The translations under genes and the position numbers were made by a program. A DNA stretch of 64,000 nucleotides, taken from Lineus longissimus (Eukaryota; Nemertea; Pilidiophora; Heteronemertea; Lineidae). Of this stretch, positions 22,268-34,162 are shown piece after piece; position 1 is the first letter of the stretch, and the number at the start of each line of letters is the position of its first letter. Where the stretch lies: contig NC_088315.1 in assembly GCF_910592395.1 (NCBI RefSeq), forward strand, positions 10,296,501 through 10,360,500, written 5' to 3'. The notes beneath the pieces are model-generated. The model made no database searches, was not told the origin of the DNA, and worked only from the letters and a program-made list of their open reading frames with translations.

Positions 22268-24631
22268 ATGGCTGCCTCCATAGAGAATCATTCATCTCAA
22301 AAGACAAAAAGGGAGAGAAAACCAAATTTTTCACACTCAGAAGCCGAAGTTTTAGTCGATGTTGTCATAAATGAACTTGGGATCTTGCGATCCAAGTTTT
22401 CGTCAGATGTGACAAACAAAATGAAAAAAAAACAAATGGGATGAAATTGCCCTAATGGTTAGTTCCTTGGGAGTGGCCACAAGGACCGGGGATAACTGCA
22501 GGGAAAAATGGAACCAGCAGCTTTCAAAGGCGAAAGAGATCCATTCCCTGCAGCAAAAACACCAGAGAGGGACTGGCGGAGGGGGAAAGATGCCACAGGC
22601 CGACCCTACACTGCAGAGAATAATAGAAACATTCGAAAAAGACGCAGCATTCAGAGGCATCACTGGTGGATTTGAGTCTGCAGGTAGGTACACCAGGCTC
22701 CGATTTAGCCTAATTAGGCCATAAAACGCTATCTACTTCTACCAGCATATATTTCTGAACATAGGCCTAAGCCTTACATAGGTCTAGATTTCATAGCCTG
22801 ATGTCAATCTTCAAAAACATTGGTGGAATTAAGCTCAACTCGGCCCTACCCTGGCTAAGTTCAAAGTATGTCGTCTGGTGCCTGCATCGATATTGGCACT
22901 CTGCCAGCCATTTCTGTTGGACTTCCTGTGTGTATAGCGACCATGTGTACATGCTGACAATGGACATGACAGTGCATGCATGCATTTTTCAAGCGGCCGA
23001 AAGTACAGCTTTTCATGACCGTCACTTAGAAATAGTACCATAGTAGTTGACTTCATAGCTCTATAAATCAAATTCATCAGTAGATAAGGTAGTTCAACTG
23101 CACAAAAGTACAGAAAATGTGGTTATTCGCTGCTCCAAATACGCGCTCGCAAATTTCCCGACTCCATATTTCTAAACGCACTGAGCATGCCCAGTAAGTG
23201 TATGGAACGCAAAGTTTGCAAATAGTACTATACAGGGTGAAACAGAAATAAGTTCCAATATAAATATTTGTTAATACTTTTAATTTATTCAATAAGTCAT
23301 GTGAATTACCTCAAAGAATTAACAAAATGATCGCAATTGTACACATTAGGCCTATTGTTAAGCTGACATCACCCTGTTTTAATGGAATATCATAGAAATT
23401 TGGATTTTCGATGGATTTAATTAGAATTTATTGATTTTTCCCGCCAATTTATGTGATTCATTCCCTTTAAACTTTAAAACTTTCATTTGTTAATATTTTC
23501 AGTAACCACACCTATAAAGGCTACAGCAGCAGTCTCCCTCCCTGCTACATTACCTGATCTGGCTGGTTGGACTCCTGGTAAGTTCAATTTAAAGGTGCTG
23601 GAAGCTCGATGATAAATATGCCCATGTCAATTAAGAGCCGAGTATTTCTTAGACTATGATACATTACATTGGTACCGGTATACAATGGAAGAAATACAAG
23701 TAGGCCTACTGAGAAACAGAAAGCGACTGTAGTGACCCGGTTAGACATCATGCGTCTTTAATTTAGAAATAGTAAAATTATTTTTTATGATAATTTCATT
23801 TAATTTTTCAGTAAATCAAGCTGCAGATGTTGATGTCGACTGCTCAGATGCAGTGGTTGTGGCAACTTTTGATCGTCAACCACACGAAACACACATAGAG
23901 GGAGCCACAATAATTCTTGGTATGCTATTAGATACAGGTTCGGTCTTTCAGTAGGCTATTAGGCCCGGGGTCTAATACTGTATCGATGCTGATAGCCTGG
24001 CCCACACCTCATATATCAAGGCATTTGCATTTTGGATATTTGAATCTATATTTGCCAGAGTTTTGGTTGCAAAACATTTTGTGACCTTTCGTGATTTGAT
24101 ATTTATCATCATATAGGCCGAACTGTCATTTTTTATTCTAGATTCTCAACAGACGATGACAGCCACTGCAATGACTGCCCCAAAATCTCCAGCCAAAAAG
24201 AAGGCCAAACTGTGCAAAGTCACTGGTGAGTAGTTGGGACTCGAGAATGGCGAAAGCCTTTCTTGATAAGCAGTCCCTACATGAATCAATCAAATGTGCT
24301 AAAATGAGCTCTGGCCGTTCACAAAGTGACAAAATTGAAGTGCTGTGTGATCCATTTAACCCGTCATAATTTGTTTCATTCTCTCCTAGGTGCCAGGAAA
24401 GCACATGCGAAGGGTCTGCTGACAGACGCCATGTGCCGACAGAAGACTCAGCAGGATGTATTTAACATGCAGCTTGAGGTCCTTGAGGCAACTCGTGTTA
24501 CGCAGAAGGCCACAACACGTACTCAGGAAGTTCTTCAGAAAGAGGCTGGCCTTCGAATAGAAAAGCTACAGCTGGAGATTGCTCTGCTGAAGGAAAAGGA
24601 GTTCTTGGGTCTGTCGGGCATTGAACTGTAA
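22268..24631 (+). CDS. Harbinger Myb/SANT-like DNA-binding protein, five exons
   Basis: Exons: 22268-22683, 23504-23577, 23812-23919, 24142-24225 and 24390-24631. All introns are GT-AG and all in phase 1, giving one continuous product. The start AAGATGGCTGCC fits a good animal context. The N-terminus is a Myb/SANT trihelix (FSHSEAEVLVDVVINE, later REKWNQQLSKAKE); the end is a coiled coil (QLEVLEATRVTQ to LEIALLKEKE). In this superfamily the Myb-like protein binds the transposon ends and imports the transposase. An A-run near 22422-22430 shifts the frame in exon 1 so that the SANT tryptophan block (KWDEIALMV) is read in the other frame. Confidence 0.85.
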
Positions 24632-24928
24632 ATTTATGTGTAAATAGTATCTATGTTTATAGGATTTGAATTTTTTAAATATTAAATATATTAAATAGTA
24701 AATATATAGTAAATATCAAGTTATTTAAAACACAAAGGGAATGTATCAAAATTAGAAGCTACAGTGTAAGTGACATGATGAAAATGTTATGGTATATTTC
24801 TTACGCGAGTGTTGATTATGCAATACATATAGTTATAGTTTTTAAGTTTGAAATTGGAAAATTCACTGGCTGTAGCTTCCACTGTTTTGATATATCCCCT
24901 CACTCAGGTTGCAGTGGATCACAGTCAA

Positions 24929-26539
24929 TTAAGCAAAGTAGCGATTGGCGAGGTAGTCCCTGTAAACACTGCCAGAGTTTGGGCCAGCATACTCCTCATC
25001 ATCATCTTCATCATTTTCTTCGTCATCACTGTCGTCGTCTTCTGGCCGGGGGTCACGTTCTCCTCTCATCTTTGCAATATTATGCAGGACAAAACAGGCA
25101 GAGATGATCTTAACTACACGGTCTGGCTGCATACGAATCTCCCCATGGAGAACATGGAACCTCCTCTTTAACACTCCAAAGGCATGTTCTATCCTCACTC
25201 TTGTGGCACATAACGAAGTGTTCAATCTCTGCTGGGCTTCTGTTGTGGGTGCTCCGTACGGGACGATGAGATACGGCATACAAGGGTATCCACTATCTCC
25301 TAGCAACAGTCCATCTTCACCTCTGGGGTTTGTCAGTTCCAGGTGCTCTTTAAGGTCACTGTTCCTCCAAATAAAGGCATCATGGGTTGCCCCTGGCCAA
25401 CGTGCAACTACATTGGTGAATTTTCCTGAAAAGGAAATGTATCATTTTAGTTAGGAGGGCTATTGATCATTATTACACGACCACTCCGTATTTTATTATA
25501 TTCAACATATTTCAGCATCAACAAGTTTCTATGCAATTAACGATGAAAAAATACAAAAACTATGCGTATTCTATCTTTATGAGGAACAGTGTACAAGAGA
25601 TAATTTTTGCATAAATGGCATTCCATATGTTTTGTTGGTCAGGCAATCATGGAATTGGTCAACGTTCGTTTACCAAAAAAGGCATGTCAGTCATGGTGCA
25701 TGTCATGATGTCGAGGATGTGGCGCTTGTTGTGATATCATGGATATTGGCCCTAGTATTTAGCATGTTTTCAGGTATAATTATAAAAGTAATTACCCTTA
25801 TCGTCAACCACTGCTTGCACGTTGATGGAGTGATATCCCTTCCTGTTTACAAAAGATGCTTCGTAGGCTGGAGCTGGAGGAACTTGCGCGGGTTGTTCTG
25901 CTTCTTCCATGGCTTCGCCTTCGCGATCTGCAGGCATGGGCAGTGCAGGTGCATGTGCAGGATCAGGAGCATGTAGGCCTATCTGGTCATCTCGCATCTC
26001 CTGGTCATTCTCAGCAGCATTGGCTGGTTCTGGGATATGATCAGCATCAGGACGTGGCTCACTGGGGCATATTATTCTGATGTGCGTGCCGTCGATGCAT
26101 CCCAATACTTTGGGAAAATGTGAGATCGCATAGAATCCAGCTTGAATTCGACGCCTCTCCTCCACCGACTGGGGCCACACAATAAAATCGTCCCGTGCAG
26201 CATCTAACAGGCCAGCCACCCTGTGCACCACACGACTTACACTAGCTTTGTCTACACCGAAAGTGTCCCCAATAACTTCAAAGAAAGCTCCAGATGCAAA
26301 ATAACGGAGAGCAATCAAGACTTGCACCTCAGGCGAAATTGCATGGCTTCTGTTGGTCGCACTTTCAATGTCCTCCCTGAGCATGCAACTATCAAAACAA
26401 TGGTTTCTCTGCAAAAACGGTATCTTTTAAAAAGTTTTTTGTCATTGAAGAACTTCAAGTGGTTGATTCTTTCTCTAAAATGCCGTGGAGCTTGAAAAAA
26501 TGGCTGGAAAGCCACAAACAGGGCCTGGTTGTCCACCAT
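24929..26539 (-). CDS. PIF/Harbinger (HARBI1-like) DDE transposase, two exons
   Basis: Minus strand, exon 1 26539-25796 and exon 2 25425-24929, with donor GATAAGG|GTAATT and acceptor TTTTCAG; phases agree. The first part (KKLFKRYRFCRETI) and the following helix-turn-helix region (SPEVQVLIALRYFASGAFF, FGVDKASVSRVV) lie in different frames, implying one frameshift near 26400. The catalytic triad is visible: VLGCIDGTHI (Asp), LLLGDSGYP (Asp) and RIEHAFGVLKRRF (Glu). An unusual insert of about 80 acidic and Pro/Ala-rich residues separates HIRII from FVNRKGYHS. The tail is acidic (EDDDSDDEEND). Confidence 0.9.
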
Positions 26540-26730
26540 TTTGTTTCAACTAACTCCAAAATAGGGATTTATCTTGGGGTTAGGAGGTCAGTTAAAGTTA
26601 GCGTTAACTTAACGCTACTTTTAAATAATTTTCTTTCTTGCAACCCAAATTAACTTTTTGGAGTTAAGTTAACGCCAAGATAAACTAACAGTGATTTTTA
26701 ACTATTTTTTTCTTTTGTGCAACCGGCCCC

Positions 26731-27427
26731 TGAACCATTGAGGCCTACTCAATTGCCTGATGGGCCGTGGCAACACCTTGCGACTGAATTGTTAGGACCA
26801 TTTCCTTCAGGACATTCTATTTTGGTTGTAGTAGACTACTACAGCCGGTACTACGAGTATGCTGTTATGACTACTACGATCACTGAGAAAGTAATCGAAC
26901 TTCTGGACGAAATATTTGGGTGTCATGGTCTACCGGTGACAATCAAATCGAACAGAGGACCACAATTTAAGTCGAAGGAGTTTGCTGACTATTGTGAGGA
27001 AAATGGTATAAAGCATCTCCAAGTTACTGCTAGGTGGGCTCAGGCAAACAGAGAGGTTGAACGTCAAAATGACTCTCTTCTTAAACGGATCCGAATCGCT
27101 CGCTCAGGTAGAGAACAAGGACTGGCGAAAGGAACTGCAGAAATATGTCGTCAAGTATCGGGGATTAGAACATCCTACAACAGGCAGGAGTCCGGCTGAA
27201 CATTTGGTCGTAAAATCAGAGGAAAACTCCCTGTGTTCAATGAAAACATGGATGGCTATGCAGATCTTGAAGTGCACGATAAGGATGCTGAAAATAAGGG
27301 AAAGGCGAAAATCTACGCTGATAATCGTCGAAACGCGGACTATTCTGATGTTGATGTCGGTGATAGAGTGCTTCTCAAACAACCTAAAGTAGACTACCAA
27401 TTTCAATCCCGAGCCGTACACCCTTGA
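26731..27427 (+). pseudogene. Gypsy integrase catalytic core and C-terminus
   Basis: The core resumes after the Harbinger end: LGPFPSGHSILVVVDYYSRY (first Asp), IKSNRGPQFKS where the second catalytic Asp is replaced by Asn, and NREVERQN (Glu). Frames then shift near 27100 and again near 27230; the last part (GDRVLLKQPKVDY) is the usual integrase C-terminal segment, ending at TGA about 27427. Inactive. Confidence 0.9.
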
Positions 27428-27429
27428 AC

Positions 27430-29935
27430 AGAAAAGGGGGAATAGTGTAATTGTAGAATCCCCTGAGAGTGTCAGATATTCGCGCAAAACAACACATGTT
27501 AAGAAGTTTGTAATCATGGTGTTGTAGACCAGACCAATGTAGCTGAAAGGTCTGATATGGGTCAGTGTAGCGAAGGCCCAGTTATATTCGCATCAGACAT
27601 GTTGTCTTCGGCCTAACACGGTTGTTAGGGCACTAACATTGGAATGGCCGAGACGGGGTCAGTCGTTCTCCGCGAGAGGGCGTACTTTACAAATTAACGA
27701 CGATTTCCCTTGCGTTTGGACACTGTCTTGTCGCTGCTTTTCGTGCTTTTGCCGCCGTTGTACTGTATATAGTTTGTGCCTTATCATTTTATTTGTTCCG
27801 AAATACTAGCGTTGGGATTGCTGTTCGCCATCATGTAATCGATAAATATTATTGCTTTACGGTCATGATGATTTAGGGAAAAGTATGGTAGAAGACGAAC
27901 AAGTTTTTTCGTAGATTCTGTGAGAAAAATGCCTTCCCGTAGGCGTACCGGTTTGCGTTTGCATTATCATATCATTCATGCAATCGATGCATGGCGTGTG
28001 TGTCATTGACACTGTCAAGTGTGTGATGCAGATTTGAGACTACAGTATAGGCGTTCCGGCTACAGCCTTGTAGAAATTTTGGGTAAATTTCTTATCAGAA
28101 AAATGACTACCCCATCCTGTTGTCCATTCCACCTTTTATACACCCCCAATCTACCCTTTTGTCCTTACCTCACCAGTAGTTCAAAATTTGTTTCAAGGTG
28201 AGCAATAATTTTGCTATATTTTACACTCCCCTCAATCAGAATTCAGTCCCTGATTTGACCTGCAGAAATTCAATATACAGTGTCCCTTTAAACACATTAG
28301 CATTACAGTACTATCCTGGATTTAAGATCATATTTTGTGGTTTAAGTCTGAAATGTCAAATGTATTGACCTCCCGAGTATCGTTTTGGAGTTTACAGTAT
28401 AACATGTTTGTGTACACTGGTCATGCATACGTGCATGTTGAGTATTGATTTTTCATGTGTACCGTCGCGTCGTGAGGTTCGCATCTCTAAAAGTACTCGT
28501 AAAGTTGTAAACACCTAAAAAAAAAAAGTATAAATTATGCTTGAATCTGAAAGAGATGCACTGATTTTAATCATGTACTATTGGAGTACGATCTTGTCTT
28601 CTTTTCCGTAACCATTGTGGTCTGAAATATTAACTTTGAAGCGAATTATCGAACTTTGATTGAAGTCCGATGTGTCCGAGTTTGATTCTGCACGGCGCTA
28701 GGCCTCCCACGGTAACGATCTTTCGGAGCTTGAAAGATCTCACTTCACGTCAATATCATGAGTTAGTAATGCATCCATTAGGTTAAATATACATATATTT
28801 GTCTTAGGTATTAGTATGAGCATGATTCATGTACGAATTCTAACCTTTTTACGTGAAAATCCAAGGCCTGTACGATGTCAACACTGCGATCTCCGTCAAT
28901 ATGGCCGCACGTGGTTTGGAACCACGCCTTCTGTGTTCTGCATCGGTGATTCATAGGCCGATTATTCATAAACTGTACATACGAATCCTCTTATATTTTG
29001 ATATAATGTGCTCCGATGATTGACGAATATGATGTATGTATCCATTTGTGGGTGTCGAACTTAGAAATCGAGAAATTTTGAGAAAGTTTGCGGACTTTTT
29101 GAGAGCGTGTCTTCACGTGGCCGACAGTCGCGATGCAAGGACGTCGTGGTACAAAATGTACGGGGCGCTAATCGCGCATAAATTAACAAGGTTTCGAAAA
29201 CGAAAGTGGTACGACTTTCGTGTTTTCTCCAAAACGTTACATACGAATTTCGTCAAACTTCGGGAACTTAATATTTGATCTCTTATGAACTTAGTTGTGT
29301 TTGTGTGATTAGGGTGTCGAACCTGTGACTTTGAGAACTTTGAGCCGATTTTTGGGTGTGGCCCTTCGCGTTCTCCGTTCCGACGTCCAACGTCGTTGCA
29401 AGTGTATTTATACGTGGATTCTCCATGTATCGTCAAGTGCGATACGGCCCCTGTCTTGCACATCATGTGTAGAATATTTCTCATTACTTTTGTTGCAAAT
29501 CCGACACCCTATACGCATTTTGTATGTATAATATTTGATATCTTACGATGTGGATATCCAAATTTGAGAAAAATCGTATGTGTGGTATTCGAAATATCTG
29601 CCTGTAAACTTGGGCAAAATACTGTAAATTCGCACTTTTTACGACGAAAAGCGCGGAAACGATCCCTCGAAATCTTGGAAATTTTGCCTTCAAAGTCCTG
29701 TTTAGCCAAATCTGTACATACGAAATTTGATTTAATCCTTCCATTATACCCTTCGGATTGTACGGATTCTGAAATTATATACCTCATTAGGGTGTCGCAC
29801 TTTGTTCTGGGCGAAATCACAGTTTTAATTTAGCATTCGTCTCAAAATTTGGGGAAATTTAGGGTTTTTTGGCATCACGTGGTCGATTTCCGGGCACCTC
29901 ATTGGCCCTCGCCGCGATTTCAGGACCTGGCTTAA
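27430..29935. other. Non-coding stretch, no gene recognised
   Basis: The first few hundred bases may include the Gypsy 3' untranslated region or a decayed LTR. Long overlapping frames on both strands at 29036-29833 share no recognisable motif, and their mirrored openness suggests compositional chance. Nothing else is supported. Confidence 0.45.
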
Positions 29936-29937
29936 GG

Positions 29938-30015
29938 TATATAAGCAGGGCTCGGACGGAGGATTTCATTCTTGATCTTGGTATCAAACTAGTCAGATCG
30001 TTCTATTAGCAAGGT
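29938..30015 (+). promoter_or_regulatory. Core promoter-like site with TATATAAG and possible first exon
   Basis: GGTATATAAGCAGGGCTCGG at about 29936-29955 is a strong TATA match with GC-rich flanks; an inverted CCAAT box (ATTGG) lies about 35 bp upstream. A donor-like CAAG|GTACGC follows at about 30014. It resembles an LTR or strong viral/retroelement promoter, but no ORF follows nearby. Confidence 0.4.
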
Positions 30016-31480
30016 ACGCAGCTCAGCCTTAGCGGCCGCCCGGGCTTGGCCGGTGCGGCCCGCGTGTAGACCAATGCGTTATGCAATCCGCATAAACCTT
30101 TCCACCATGTCGCAGCGATGTGATGCCTTATATATACACTGATACCACCTAGATTAATCCATTACCATCATATGATCAAGAGTCACACCATCCTATCCAT
30201 CCGTCGCCCGGTTTAAAGCTGAACTGCCTGATAAATATTGTGTTATGTATTGCCGCATATACACTGTTCTACCATGATTTGACTGTCAGCTTACCATTAC
30301 CAACCACCCGCCGAGTTCCATTGGGATAGCCATGCCCAGCCTACCATGAGATGACCAGTTTAAAGCTGAACTGCCTGTTTTCCGAAGCATGCCTACGTGG
30401 TATCATAGGTTTACTGTTTAAACAAAAAAACTTAACCAAGCTGATTTATGTAATCTTTTTCCGAGTATAATAGCTGGGTTACACTTGGGATTTTCTTCGC
30501 CATGTAAATAACTTTGAAGAGATGTGAGGAAATATGTCTGGAAAGATGAAAATAATGAATTATTTCTTTTTACATCTTACTTATGTTGGCCATTATTTCA
30601 CTACGAACCCTAACCTTTGTAGCGTCGCCCTTATCGACGCCTATCTGAAGAAAGTCTGTCACCATTTCTATGTGAAACGCGAGGTTCATTTAATAATAGT
30701 TGAAGTTCTCTGTGGACTATTGCCATGTCATACCAGTCCAACTAGCCTGTAACCAGCCAGCTTCACCAAGTCCCATACCTGCTTCCAAGGTTAATAACAG
30801 AGCCGCACGCTTACCATGCCGGGTGTCGCCATGACCTTCAATCCATTTCCAGGCTGTTACCAAGCCTTTCCGGGTGTGAACTGTGCCGTCCCCAGGCAGT
30901 AATCCAGGCTGTTACCAAGCCTCCCCGGATGTGAACCGTACCGTACCCAGGCCTGCCGACTCAGATCATCCCTGATCTATCCATAAATCAGACCAGATTT
31001 AGTCATGCTTAACCTAGCACCTACCACATGGTGACCGTTTCAGTACCAGCCCGACCTTGGACCAGCACCAGAGTGCAGAACAGACGGTTTCATACAGACC
31101 AATTATGTCAACAGAGAACGATAATGTCAACTTTAGGGATACCAGTGTCTATCAAATGAAAGCACATCAGGAACCTCGCATTTCGAACCATCTGACGACA
31201 GACTCACTTCCATTATTGTCAGTAGTAAAAGGATGAACCATTCCATCGTCCTTTCCCCTTCCCTGCTACCCCGAATGTACCAGGCCATGGACACACGTTA
31301 AATACTGAGTGAGAATCGCTACAGCCTACATCATGTCTGTGTTAGCCTAGTGTCACTCGTCTCAGCTAGTCTTACTCTGTGGCTGTTAATTTGGTGTGCG
31401 TTAATCATGATATTGTATTTAACAACACGTCGTGGAGTGCATACTATATATATCGGTACTAGGCCTAGGTCTATATCACC
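30016..31480. other. Non-coding with short duplications
   Basis: The block GTTTAAAGCTGAACTGCCTG occurs at about 30211 and again at about 30359. A 55-bp unit containing CAGGCTGTTACCAAGCC is tandemly duplicated at about 30849-30903 and 30904-30958, and each contains an AGGCTGTTACCAAGCCT-like short inverted repeat. No gene is supported. Confidence 0.5.
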
Positions 31481-31489
31481 ACTTAGGGA

Positions 31490-31649
31490 ATAGACGAATT
31501 CGAAGAAGACAGAATCGGTGCCAAAACAAATCGAATGCGCACACTCAGAATACGTCAGAAGGCCTAGTAAGCCAACTTCGGACAATGCCTAGAGAGACAC
31601 GGCGATCCTTTGTTCAAGGGTCAGTGCAAACTTCTTCGAATTTGTCTAT
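31490..31649. mobile_element. 160-bp MITE, copy 1
   Basis: Terminal inverted repeats ATAGACGAATTCGAAGAAG and CTTCTTCGAATTTGTCTAT bound the segment. The inside (CGCACACTCAGAATACGTCA, GAAGGCCTAG, AATGCCTAGAG) recurs in the second copy 290 bp downstream. Confidence 0.75.
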
Positions 31650-31776
31650 CTACGTAATGACGTAACTGGTGAAATAACGAGTAGTGGTGAAACAATATTG
31701 CGCAATGTTATTTTGGTAGAAGGTTGCGGCAGTGAAGGGACTGTGTGCATGCAATTGAGGGAGTGTGTTCATCCAG

Positions 31777-31939
31777 ATAGGCATGTTTGAAGAAGAGGAA
31801 TCGGCTCCAAAACAATTTAAACAATGAGTGCGCACACTCAGAACACGTCACTCGTCAGAAGGCCTTAGCTGACTTTGGATAATGCCTAGAGGCACCACGA
31901 TCTGGTCAGCACAAAACAAACTTCTTCGAATTCGTCTAT
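31777..31939. mobile_element. 163-bp MITE, copy 2
   Basis: The right end CTTCTTCGAATTCGTCTAT is well preserved; the left end is diverged (ending TTTGAAGAAG). The interior shares CGCACACTCAGAACACGTCA, GAAGGCCT and AATGCCTAGAG with copy 1, in the same orientation. Confidence 0.7.
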
Positions 31940-32297
31940 TTATAGGACCTTTGCATCATTGGCAGATATGCCGGCACCACCTAGGGTCGCCAAAACAAAT
32001 CATGTTTACAATAGATCTTCACAGAAAAGGATGCACCTTGGCTCGAGACCACATTCGAAAGTCGGTCAGCCGGTAGCATATGTGTGCACAGCATGATGCA
32101 CTGTCAAGATGTTTTACCAAATACAATTTTTTAAAGGATATTTGATTGATGGGACGCAATAGCATCGGCCAGCATCACCATGGCAATGACGGCATGAAAG
32201 AGGCTCGGCACCTCCAGCACATATAGTTTAAGATATGATTCAAATGAGTTGCAAAAAAAATTTCTACCACTTACATGTATTTCTTTTTGTTTTGTAG

Positions 32298-32432
32298 ATT
32301 ATGATTGCATTGGGTTACCAAATCTTGGTAACTCATGTTTTTTAAATGTCGTATTGCAGGCCCTCCATGCCACCCCTGGGGTTTTTAATGCCACTCGTGC
32401 CCACACTCAGTGTTTTGAAGAATGTAAAATCC
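32298..32432 (+). CDS. USP-family deubiquitinase exon with catalytic Cys box
   Basis: A 135-bp exon lies between acceptor TTTTGTTTTGTAG and donor ATCC|GTAAGTATT. It encodes IGLPNLGNSCFLNVVLQALH, the Cys box of ubiquitin-specific proteases (usual form GLxNLGNTCxMNxxLQ), including the nucleophile Cys in GNSCF. It ends in phase 1. The next exon is at 53156, after the Polinton. USPs remove ubiquitin from proteins; which USP this is cannot be told. It is the only confident host gene in the window. It could be one of several related host copies. Confidence 0.8.
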
Positions 32433-32638
32433 GTAAGTATTTACTAAAATTTTAATACAACCTTTTATTTTACAATAAAATACTGTTACTACTCTTGTCC
32501 ATTCATGATAAATTATTTGTCCGCATCGTTTTTGGGCTATGGATAATGGAGTGTAAACGAGTGGACTGGATGGTCAAACTTTTTCAATGCAAATTTTTGA
32601 TTTAATTGATCTGTTATCGCTTGGAATTGAAAGTCATG

Positions 32639-32883
32639 AGTAATAGGGAAACGAATGTACGACTATCTACGACAAAACCTAGAATCATGGGCAAAAAACT
32701 TCACCCTTCATCATTATTCATGTACATTTGTCAAGAATTCATTGTTTTAACCCACATACACTACCAAAAACCCAACATGGGAAATTTCTGTTAACACTGG
32801 GGGGTCTTTGGGGTTTTCCCAAACTTACCAAACTTACTGAAATACGTAACATGGATAAAACTAAGTTTCCCTATTACTTAATG
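32639..32883 (+). repeat. Polinton left terminal inverted repeat, about 245 bp
   Basis: It matches the reverse complement of 52279-52523 almost throughout, with only a few substitutions and a small indel near the inner edge (AACTAAG against AACTACAAG). Inner parts contain TTACCAAACTTACT and a second TTTCCCTATTACTT, which mirrors the outer tip, so each TIR is itself edged by an inverted copy of its terminal AAGTAATAGGGAAAC. Confidence 0.95.
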
Positions 32884-32902
32884 ATTTTTTTTATTCTAAA
32901 TC

Positions 32903-33958
32903 ATGAGTGAAAGAATGTACAGTTATGTCTCTTTAGAGAAGTATTTCAGTCAAAATAACCAGGGAACACCTATGAATCAGGTAACACCTATGAATCAGGT
33001 AACACCTATGAAACAAAATGGTTGCATTAGACCAATGGTTGAATCGTTACCGAAAATCTCTGGAGAAGATCCGGTCAAAGAGCTCGATCTTACAGTAACA
33101 CCTATGAACCAGGTAACACCTATGAAACTGTATGATACATTCACAGGAAGTGATGCTCAATTGTGCCATAACTGCAAACGATGGACACTTTTTGAATGCC
33201 AGAAAAAACTGAATTTTGACAGACCGGCCAAGCAACTTTACACATACTGCAGTAATTGCAATTCGACCACTTACAGTGATGACTTTAAGAATCCAGAAAT
33301 CACTATTGAGAACAAAACACGTTACTTTGACCACGTCATCATAAACCTTGGCCATACACGTCTGTCAGATTTAGTGGTAAATGATTTGAAACATTTTGTT
33401 GAAAGTAGGATTAAGATTTACTTCTCAAGTCCAAGAAAATGGCTCTGTGCGGCCAGCTATGAAAAAACAGTCCTGAATGCCTTACGATTTGGTCTCGTTA
33501 AACTCATACCCAATGATGTTTTACCTGGTCTAGAGTGTGACACTTATTTAGAAATTGAATTCATTAACAGAGCAATTGGTAAACCTCAGTTGACCAAAGA
33601 AAATTTCACAGATCTAAGAATGGTTTTATTGGCATTTCTCAAATATCTTCATTACAGTGGAGTTAAAATTACCATAAATTACAAGCTGTTTTTACACCAA
33701 GCATTTAAAGCATTGAAAATTGATTATGTAGTATTGAAACCGAATCCAACTGATAAGGCCCGACTGGATGATTTGAACTCTCTATGGTCTGGTTTCTTAG
33801 GAAGTATTTTCTTCAAAAATTACAGGCTTGAATATGAAAATGAACAAGCAATCGATAAACAAAGTGAAATTTTATTGAAGGCATTAGAGGTGCAAGATAT
33901 CAGTAAATGTTACCCTTTACCATGTAGTCTAGACCTTGCAATTCTGTCCAGGATCTAG
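32903..33958 (+). CDS. Unknown Polinton protein with VTPMNQ repeats and zinc-finger Cys pairs
   Basis: 351 residues, from ATG 32903 just inside the left TIR, preceded by CTAAATC. Residues about 20-75 contain repeats of the pattern VTPMNQ or VTPMK in two clusters. A likely zinc-binding segment follows (LCHNCKRW, later YCSNC). The remainder is a mixed, probably helical domain of no recognised family. As the leftmost gene, alone on the plus strand with the next one, it may be an accessory gene. Stop at 33956-33958; a 12-copy 11-bp repeat follows. Confidence 0.65.
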   Translation: MSERMYSYVSLEKYFSQNNQGTPMNQVTPMNQVTPMKQNGCIRPMVESLPKISGEDPVKELDLTVTPMNQVTPMKLYDTFTGSDAQLCHNCKRWTLFECQKKLNFDRPAKQLYTYCSNCNSTTYSDDFKNPEITIENKTRYFDHVIINLGHTRLSDLVVNDLKHFVESRIKIYFSSPRKWLCAASYEKTVLNALRFGLVKLIPNDVLPGLECDTYLEIEFINRAIGKPQLTKENFTDLRMVLLAFLKYLHYSGVKITINYKLFLHQAFKALKIDYVVLKPNPTDKARLDDLNSLWSGFLGSIFFKNYRLEYENEQAIDKQSEILLKALEVQDISKCYPLPCSLDLAILSRI

Positions 33959-33966
33959 ATATCCTC

Positions 33967-34098
33967 TTTCTGGTAAGTTTCTGGTAAGTTTCTGGTAAGT
34001 TTCTGGTAAGTTTCTGGTAAGTTTCTGGTAAGTTTCTGGTAAGTTTCTGGTAAGTTTCTGGTAAGTTTCTGGTAAGTTTCTGGTAAGTTTCTGGTAAG
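33967..34098 (+). repeat. Twelve perfect copies of an 11-bp repeat
   Basis: TTTCTGGTAAG repeats exactly twelve times without a mismatch. Each unit contains a CTGGTAAG word that matches a 5' splice-site consensus. It lies between two plus-strand genes. Being 11 bp long it would keep one DNA helix face every turn, which is only an observation. Confidence 0.95.
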
Positions 34099-34162
34099 TA
34101 GGACTTTTCCTGTAAAGGATTTTCCGTTCAATATGAATCGGTGAAGATTTCATTCTAAATAA

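Larger units (their letters stand above)
22045..26730. mobile_element. PIF/Harbinger transposon nested in Gypsy integrase
   Basis: The ends are GGGGCCGGTTACACAAAAG and its near-perfect reverse complement CTTTTGTGCAACCGGCCCC. Inner subterminal sequences on both sides contain repeated GTTAGTTTA, TTAGCGTTA and TTAACGC words. The 4,686 bp carry the two genes typical of the superfamily: a Myb/SANT protein (plus) and a DDE transposase (minus), arranged convergently. The 3-bp target duplication expected for this family cannot be defined with confidence. Both genes have intact splice signals and each shows one apparent frameshift, so it is young or recently active. Confidence 0.9.
18655..27500 (+). 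mobile_element. Degenerate Ty3/Gypsy retrotransposon split by nested insertions
   Basis: Zinc knuckles, aspartic protease, reverse transcriptase, RNase H and integrase occur in the Ty3/Gypsy order on the plus strand. The element lacks most of gag and any recognisable 5' LTR, contains an insertion of about 810 bp between protease and RT, several in-frame stops and frameshifts, and is cut in the integrase by a PIF/Harbinger element (22045-26730). A 3' LTR is not clearly visible after 27427. Confidence 0.9.

Noticed and set aside
29036-29833. Overlapping ORFs on both strands as genes
   Set aside because: No motif, no conserved domain, and open frames on both strands suggest base composition; not listed as genes.
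33967-34098. CRISPR-like array
   Set aside because: The 11-bp units are directly contiguous with no spacers, and the genome is eukaryotic.
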